Positions 57,557 through 64,000 of a stretch of DNA of 64,000 nucleotides are shown here, piece by piece (position 1 is the first letter of the stretch; each line of letters starts with the position of its first letter). A model generated the notes under the pieces. It did not search any database. It was not told the DNA's origin and saw nothing but the letters and a program-made list of their open reading frames with translations. This DNA is from Asterella californica (lineage: Eukaryota > Streptophyta > Marchantiopsida > Marchantiales > Aytoniaceae), in the NCBI GenBank assembly GCA_036924285.1, contig JAYKYS010000009.1, positions 10,540,001 through 10,604,000 on the forward strand. The letters run 5' to 3'. Made by a program: the position numbers and the translations under genes.

Positions 57557-59559
57557 ATTTTCCCTTGGAGGCTAGAGCCTCAGCTGAGCAACACGAGTGC
57601 AGTTGTGACGTCGGTGGATAACGAAGTTGTTATTTCTCTGCATTTTAGAGCTACTGATAGCGGGGCTTAGCTCCGGTGTTCTCCCCTTCGGGGTGGTTAT
57701 TGTTTGGTCTTTCGGGTCCTTTTTTTCCTTGTAAGGTTTGATGGTGTCTTTTCATCCGTTTGTTATTCATTGGGTCTCATTTTTTTTCTTTGCATGACCC
57801 AGAAAAGAAAAAAGAAAATAATATAACAGACAAGTGGGAAATTCCATCCATCGTGATATACGATGCGACAACAGCAAAACCGAGGTTGGAGGGGAAAATT
57901 TTAAAAAGATTAAGGTTATAACCGCATCTCTCTTTTTGCTCTTAGATTTTTGTTCCTAAATGTGCTAACTTAGGTTAGGTAAGGGCTTTACTGCACCTAG
58001 CTTTTCGAAACAGTTTTTTAAGAAAAATTGTACTATTCTGAACATGAATGAATGGAGTAGTTTATCTAGTTTTTTTGCTGCAAATGAAAGTGGGATCGCA
58101 CCATGTTTGTGTTATCTTTCAAATTTCGATGATGTTTGAACAATAATGACTAAAATTCACGTGAATAGTGAATTTTAGCCATTATCAAAATCTAAATGGA
58201 ATACATGCTTGCACCAACTCTTCTTCCAGAAAGAAAAAAATTGTACGATTAGAGGTCTCCTGTTTGGAAAAATAAAACTGATGCAGGTGCTGACTCTTTT
58301 ATTACCAACCCTCAAAATTACAAACGTGAGAACGAAAAACTACCTCGAACAATTATGTGCGATCCGGCCCTAATAAGGACATTACAGCACTGTTCTTGTT
58401 TTTTGTTTTCGTTGCTTCAGCGAACTCTCTCCATGGTTTAAGAAAAATCTCGAAGAACCCATTCATTATACTTTCGCTTTGGAGCTGTTTAGCACTCGCA
58501 CACTTAAAACGAAAACTCGTGCGCCTAAACTTCCGAAGCCCGATGTACATAGTGCGGTGTAGTGATATTAGTTTTCATCTAAATAAATTCTAGAAAACTA
58601 CATACACGAACCAGATTCAAAAATAATTATTTTTTTGTAAAAAACTCAAAAAAATAAAATACAAAACTTGATGTGATTACAACTTGATTGTAAGATGTGA
58701 AACCTCCTCAAGTAAGGAAGCACGAGCCTCCACCTTTACAAGAGGACACGAGTCTCCGACCCTGATGGAAGTTAAGGTACGGGAGTGATGTAACTACGGT
58801 ATCTATCGCACCGGAGGTTAAGAGGCAAAGGTCGTTCGTTATTCATGGGGAGCGAAAGCGACGCGAAGGAGGTCTGATGCTTACGGATCATCTCACCGGT
58901 CCAAAGCTAAAAACGACATGCATATGTAAAACCGGTGTAAAGCGAAATAGAGAGAAGAGAAAATTCAGCAGGTGACAAATTTTGTACTCCACGGTGGAGT
59001 ACAAGCTCCAAAGTGAAAGGACAGAAGAGCCAAAAGTGGAAACCCCTTCCTGGTAACAACTAACTATGTTTGGTTAAGTGAGCTTCCGTATGTGTTGTAG
59101 TAACGTCATGCGAGAAAAGAGAAGCCCTGTGCCACAAAAACAAAACCACGTTTTTGCAATACCGTCCAATAATGCCAACGTAGTCCCCGCCTCCATAGGG
59201 GGGGATTCCTCAAGGGAGGCCAACTGCATCACGCCTCCAGACTGTTTGCCACCATGAATCACACAAGGTCTCCGCCATTTCAACCTTTGCGTCAGTGTCA
59301 GCACCATCTCCGTTCATCTCTCCGTTCTAAACGCTAGCACGTATAGCTGTCATACCTTTTCCGGCTGCTATTTCTGCTGGTTTATCCAGTTACTGCTGGT
59401 TCCAACAGCCTCTTTCTCCCACTCCATATCTATTTTATCTTATCTCCTTTTCTCCACTCCAAATGGAATCTTTCATTTCTGAAATCCTGCATTGTCCGTT
59501 AGAACATTCATCTGCCAACTCCAGCTGAGTGCCACCAAAATATCATAGAGTTTGCAAGT
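57557..59559. other. Intergenic, no supported gene
   Basis: Contains the fold-back 58142-58187 and a GC-richer patch at about 58690-58910 (ggagcgaaagcgacgcgaagg) of organellar style. No gene recognised. Confidence 0.4.
58142..58187. repeat. 18-bp fold-back
   Basis: ATAATGACTAAAATTCAC and GTGAATTTTAGCCATTAT pair with one mismatch across GTGAATA. Confidence 0.8.
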
Positions 59560-60560
59560 GTGCGCTTTTTAGTAGTGGTAACTAGTAGAGGCTTGCAGCA
59601 GCGGGAGTATCCACTGTTGAAATGCCTGACCAATCCCCCTCGGGGTTGTCTTACCGGAAACAGTACCCTACCATGAAGGTCCACTCTACTTAGTACGCAC
59701 AACGCTTTCTTATATCTCACGCACTCGCTCGAATTTGACTCAGGCCTGGGGAGTAAATCCGCACAGGACGGGTAAAATGATTGTTTCCCACCGAACCGCC
59801 CTCGATCGCTAGCGCTGCTTTGAGAACTTTCGATACTGTCGAACTACTCCCATCTGTCTGAATTCCTGAACCTTCGGATCCCTTCGGGTGTTAAGTAAAG
59901 CAGACGAGCCTGCGTGTTGGGGCTGACAAGAGTCGAAAGGTGAGAAGTGCGCACGGTCTCCGCGTGCATGGGACCCTCTTCCTTGTTTCTGTGCCTGAGT
60001 CCTGAACGGCTCTGGCGGTATGGGACAGCCGGTTTTGCTCTCTTTGCTCAAAGGGAAGCTCGTGGAGCGAGAGGCTGAAAGGGTCCTGAAAGCTAATTCC
60101 AGGCTGGGGGGACTATGTCTCGTTGAAGTAGAAAGTCGTACACGCCATGGGCGCTGACTCGAAGTCTCAGGAGTCAGGATAGCTTTGTTTGTTCAGATAG
60201 CTCGGTAGATGGAGAGGGAGGGAAAGGGGGCTGAACAAATTTTGTCAAGGTCGGTAGGTCATGCTCTGTCTCTCTTCCTTTCCTCAGACGCCTTGCCCCG
60301 TGCGCATGCGGGGCTTCCTTTGACTGGCAATCAATTAGCGCTGGCGATCGAGCAAACTCATTTAAGAAGCTGACTTTCAAGAGGGAGTACGAACGCAACT
60401 GAGGAGCATTAACGTTCATGATCCATACAGGAGTAAGGGAGGCGGCTTTCCATCCAAGAAACCGACGGCGCCGGCTATATATTAAGATTAATCTATCGGA
60501 AGAACCAAGTAGAGCATGATTTGTTCGGTGCTTCTTACGGCCCCAACATGTGCAATGCAG
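59560..60560. other. Probable mitochondrial-DNA insertion (NUMT-like)
   Basis: A kilobase of GC-richer sequence with plant-mitochondrial style: cttcggatcccttcgggtg, gctcaaagggaagctcgtgg, ccccgtgcgcatgcggggc, gagggagtacgaacgcaactg. No gene frame is recognised. The abrupt change from AT-rich nuclear surroundings supports transfer, but the assignment is by style only. Confidence 0.4.
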
Positions 60561-61354
60561 ATACACTACATTAATTCTTCTCTAGGATTTGGCTTCTTTT
60601 TGTCCCGCCATGCGAGAATCGTAGAACTAATGTAAAACCACCGGATATTCTCCCATGGCCCAGGCCCTCCGCAGGTACCAGTGGAGTTTGGTGTTATTTC
60701 CAAACGCTTGAGAAAGCATTTCCAGTCTGAACAATGCCTACCTGCAAAGTATGTATTGACTGCAATCAGGCATCATAAAAGAAAACTCCCAATCTGACGC
60801 TTGAGTTGCCCAGAACCAGTATTTACTACTGTGCTGCTTCAGCACATGATTGAAGGTTCACCGCTGTGTGGAAGCAAGCGATTATCGTAAAATTAAATGT
60901 GTCTCTTTGTGTCACACAAGAAAAAGAAAACCTTCAGAAGAAAAGCACTGACAGCAGTTTGATTTACCTTCTCGTGGTTCAAGCAGGAGCATCAAACCGA
61001 TACTAGAGAATAACCACCATTTGATATCTCATACAAGATTCCTACTGATGAATAGCTATTGCAGATGGACGGTCAAGCGCACTCGGGGATCATAGCGCTC
61101 AGAGTACAGGGAGGATACCTCTCTTCTCTAAGAAACGTGACATCAGAGACATTCCTGTGAACTGAATTCCAGACAATTAACAGCGTGCTGTTGAGAAGGG
61201 GGGCTTTTGCTTGGCTCAAATAAATTCTACAGCGTATAGAACCCAATTAATAATTCTAATAATGTACATCATTCCTGAAAATAAACCACAAACCACTCAA
61301 CTGTCGACATCATCCATAATGTGGACTGGTGTTGAATCTCAGACCCATATAGCC
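60561..61354. other. Downstream flank of the GT34 gene
   Basis: No supported gene. It probably holds the 3' untranslated region of the minus-strand GT34 gene near 61200-61354; no clear AATAAA is seen on that strand. Confidence 0.4.
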
Positions 61355-62647
61355 CTAAGCTTCCTGTTCGGAAGATCTGGAGTTCTTCTCCAGCGAGTCC
61401 GTTCCTGGAAGCAAATCAACCGGGCGACTCGTTTCATTTCTAGACCTCACCACGGCTGATTCCAGGAGAGATTTATGTTGGTAACCATAATGCTCCAAAA
61501 CTTGATTGTCAGCAAAGTTGAAGGCTCTCTCCATTTGACTCAGACACCTCTCGGCAGGATAATCGCCGTATGCGCCGCTACAGGATTTGCAGCCGACAAA
61601 ATGGGTCACGAATGGCCAGCTGTCATCTCCTTTACCTGGCTTATTGTTCTTCATATACTCCTCGTAGTGTTCTGATAATATGACCCAGTATCCGTGCAAG
61701 TAGTAGGAGCTTTCCAGATAAACCTTGGGAGCAATCTCATCCCTCATGGTATTGAGCAAGTATACGAGACCAGATTGATCATCGGCCTCAAAGTTGGCAG
61801 GTCTTCCTGTCAGAGCAGCTGTGAACATCTTTCCTACCTGGGTCCTGATGCTGCCCCTGTTCTCACCCATTGGCGCCCACAAGTCCAGGAAATCGAGAGT
61901 CCACTGGTTGTTGCGAACCAAAAACACACCTGCGTTCAGCCCACACCAATCCTTCTCCAAGAACACCTTGTGGTCCCATCCATGAATCACCATGTTGTAG
62001 TTCTCGTATTTCTCAATCGGGAATTGGAATGTCATGTCAGTGAACATGGCATCACTGTCCATCCACCAAATCCACTCGGCCTCCGGGTGTGCCAGCATCA
62101 TCTTCCGCACCAGAGGCAGCTTAATCCACACGTCGTTCATTTCCTCTTGGAACAGAACCATGTTGTAGTAAATGTCGACGTCATGCAGCCTGCAGTAGTC
62201 GATCTTATTCTTGATGGATTTCAGAAGGTAGTGATCTCCAGCAGGTCCCTTGCAAGCGTGCGACTGAGACCCAGTGATGAGCAGCATGCGAGGTCTACCA
62301 CTCTGAGTTGTATTCTTGTGAGGGTACTTAGCTAAATAGGCAGCTCGCTGTTCATCCCAATCGCTGATTCTCGGTCCCAAACGGTACGGTTCATCCTCGA
62401 TGTCTAGAGTAGCCTTCGAAACCCGAGGGAGCTCGGGGGAAGCTGAAGAAGGATCTGAAGAAAATATCCTGAAGCTACCTACTCCTAAAGTGCCTCGAAG
62501 AATGAGTATGGTTAGAAATAAACATATGAGAGTGAGCTTGAAGTTCTTCTGAGTCTGCTTGTTCCTAAACGACCCCAGAGTGGACTTAGCATGCGTCCAT
62601 GATAATGGGGGTGCTCCCTTAAGCCTTTTCACTCCGAACAATTCCAT
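61355..62647 (-). CDS. GT34 glycosyltransferase, probable xyloglucan 6-xylosyltransferase
   Basis: A complete intronless 430-residue frame. Type II membrane layout: a short basic cytoplasmic tail, a membrane segment at about residues 37-54 (FKLTLICLFLTILILRGTL), a stem to about 90, then the catalytic domain. Family marks: RMLLITGSQSHACKGPAGDH (120-139 region), LLKSIKNKIDYCRLH (141-155), metal and nucleotide-sugar binding WWMDSDAMF with D-S-D at 197-199, FEADDQSGLVYLL (287-298), YYLHGYW (315-321), WPFVTHFVGCKSC (344-356) and MERAFNFADNQVLEHYGY (372-389). GT34 enzymes work in the Golgi; XXTs add xylose from UDP-xylose to the glucan backbone of xyloglucan, and the related galactomannan galactosyltransferases are the other possibility. 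Length and start fit the family. The first in-frame ATG (62647) gives the expected short tail. Confidence 0.92.
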   Translation of the reverse strand: MELFGVKRLKGAPPLSWTHAKSTLGSFRNKQTQKNFKLTLICLFLTILILRGTLGVGSFRIFSSDPSSASPELPRVSKATLDIEDEPYRLGPRISDWDEQRAAYLAKYPHKNTTQSGRPRMLLITGSQSHACKGPAGDHYLLKSIKNKIDYCRLHDVDIYYNMVLFQEEMNDVWIKLPLVRKMMLAHPEAEWIWWMDSDAMFTDMTFQFPIEKYENYNMVIHGWDHKVFLEKDWCGLNAGVFLVRNNQWTLDFLDLWAPMGENRGSIRTQVGKMFTAALTGRPANFEADDQSGLVYLLNTMRDEIAPKVYLESSYYLHGYWVILSEHYEEYMKNNKPGKGDDSWPFVTHFVGCKSCSGAYGDYPAERCLSQMERAFNFADNQVLEHYGYQHKSLLESAVVRSRNETSRPVDLLPGTDSLEKNSRSSEQEA

Positions 62648-62849
62648 CTCGTCCGACCTTCACCACAGACAGCAGGAAATTTAAGAGAAAAAGGAGGTAG
62701 TAAGCTGCTGCAATTTCTGACGGACAGATGGACAGATACACGAGCACAGAGAGCGCAAGTATCACTACCACTACATTAAAACATTCTGCTCCATTCGAGA
62801 CAGGACTGTCACTGTCAGTGGGTCCCCGAGTCTCAGACGATGTAGACAA
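62619..62849 (-). CDS. Possible upstream ORF overlapping the GT34 start
   Basis: A 76-codon ATG frame on the same strand that starts 202 bp before the GT34 ATG and ends 29 bp inside it, in another frame. It encodes two hydrophobic stretches (FNVVVVILALSVLVYL and YYLLFLLNFLLSVV). If transcribed, it would reduce initiation at the GT34 start. It may equally be chance. Confidence 0.3.
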   Translation of the reverse strand: MSTSSETRGPTDSDSPVSNGAECFNVVVVILALSVLVYLSICPSEIAAAYYLLFLLNFLLSVVKVGRDGIVRSEKA

Positions 62850-64000
62850 GCATGTCCTTGCTGGTTACATCTGCGAGCGAGCGAGAGTATGCGCTTCACC
62901 ATCAGCTGATGGCCCTTGGCTACATTCTCTACCCCCGAGGCACTTCTCTCTCCCTCTACTAGATCAGTCTCCTCTCTTCCCTTGCCTTCACTCCTCTTCT
63001 GCTTGACTCACTGCCTGTTTGTGTCTAATAGATGCTCCGAATACCTACCCACCAAGCCGCTACCTCCTCATATCCACGGCCAAATTTGTATGTCTTCTAT
63101 ATGCTAGGCAGCTGTACTTACTGACTGCTCCAACGTGTAAACTTACGCAATGTGGACGCAGCGTGAAGACGTCCCACGTTTCTAAGGTGTGATCAAACGC
63201 TCAATCATGTCGTTGTTGCTTCCAAATATCAGAGAAGAAAAGAAAGGTGACAAGCATAACATGGATTCTGAAGTCCAGTACTCCGGACTCAAGAAGGCCT
63301 GTGCAAAGCTGCTGCAGCTACTGATTGTTGTACCAGAGCGATCTTGAAAAGTTGGGAGGAATCATGGAGCGCAAGTAACGATGGGATGGATGGATGGAGG
63401 GAAGGAGGGAAATCAGGAGGGAATGCTGCCCTACCACTCAACCTACATACCTTGCTCTACGGTAGCAAATACCCCTCCTCTCAGCCAACTTTCGGTAGCT
63501 GGCATGCATGCAGCCGAACCACTTCCGACGACGAAAAGTATGCCGCTGCTGATCAGCTTCTGCTGCTTCGCTTCGGTACGAGTACGATGCTAATCTCAGT
63601 TCAAGGACCTGACGCGCAGGAGCTCACAATTAGCATCAGTAGAGAAGTTCGTACTGGCTTGGGGCTGGGCACTATAGCTAAGCATTCCCAGCTCGTTATC
63701 TATTTTCAGCTCTCTGAATGCGAGACACGGATACTGATGGTGAATGAGAATGATGGTGAATGGTCCTTCAGCTCTGAATGCTAATCTGCTGGACGCTGCT
63801 GTATCGGGCGACGAGAATATTCACGACCAGGTGGTAGAAAATTGAACTGAGCATAAAAGCAAGGCAAAATACGACATGCACCCCCCACCATGATCCATCC
63901 GTCAGCTCGACTCCGTGCCAGGCTGAGCTGGTCTCCCTATTGACTACCGTCGTAGTACGTTAAATCCCAGTGGCCTAGAAGGTACAGTAACGTGTATAAT
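62850..64000. other. Upstream region of GT34 gene, no other gene
   Basis: CT-rich stretches (about 62940-63000) could be promoter or leader of the minus-strand gene. A ggatggatggagggaaggagg run lies at 63383-63412. The 146-codon plus-strand frame at 63344-63784 has no motif and is not supported. Confidence 0.4.

Noticed and set aside
24001..60000. tRNA, rRNA and CRISPR-like structures
   Set aside because: No B box with a foldable cloverleaf, no rRNA core sequence and no spacer-repeat arrays were seen.
61694..62335. 213-codon frame antisense to the GT34 gene
   Set aside because: Entirely inside the conserved GT34 coding region on the opposite strand.
63344..63784. 146-codon plus-strand frame near the window end
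   Set aside because: No motif, low-complexity start and no codon or homology support.

Overview
The window looks like a gene-poor, transposon-rich stretch of a land-plant nuclear genome. The one clearly intact gene is an intronless GT34 xyloglucan xylosyltransferase-type gene (61355-62647, minus strand). The rest is LTR retrotransposons (some nested, some chimeric), small fold-back repeats and AT-rich intergenic DNA, with two GC-richer patches that resemble plant mitochondrial DNA. A moss or other bryophyte is a reasonable guess from the intronless GT34 gene and the element types, but that is inference; nothing here fixes the species.

Layout. 1-4228: intergenic, with one copy of a double-hairpin repeat and a possible organelle-derived patch. 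4233-22759: a decayed Ty3/gypsy element on the plus strand. Its pol region carries a cytosine-C5 DNA methyltransferase (DNMT) between protease and reverse transcriptase, and its integrase ends in a PHD finger. A second Ty3/gypsy element (13006-21748, minus strand) sits inside the integrase C-terminus. It has 0.9-kb LTRs, a 4-bp target duplication (GACC) and two extra small ORFs upstream of gag. Removing it restores the integrase reading frame exactly. 22764-29979: AT-rich intergenic DNA with fold-backs and one copy of a three-copy dispersed repeat. About 29980-36044: a third, chimeric element, with gypsy leader, gag and protease/pre-RT joined to the 3' end of a Ty1/copia pol. 36050-59500: long intergenic and decayed repeat territory with hairpins, a MITE, tandem repeats, a SINE candidate and an unrecognised ORF. 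59560-60560: mitochondrial-like insertion. 61355-62647: GT34 gene. 62850-64000: upstream region with nothing clear.

The main discovery candidate is the gag-protease-DNMT-RT-RNase H-integrase-PHD element. The DNMT motifs lie in canonical order (I, IV with the PC catalytic cysteine, VI ENV, VIII, IX, X), in one reading frame with the RT. An LTR retrotransposon that carries a DNA methyltransferase and a predicted histone-tail reader could write and read chromatin marks on itself or its host. Methyltransferases inside retrotransposons have been reported in dinoflagellates and charophyte algae (de Mendoza and colleagues, 2018). I know of no description of one combined with a PHD-finger integrase in a genome like this, but I could not search. 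This copy is dead: it has many in-frame TGA/TAG stops, several frameshifts and the nested insertion.
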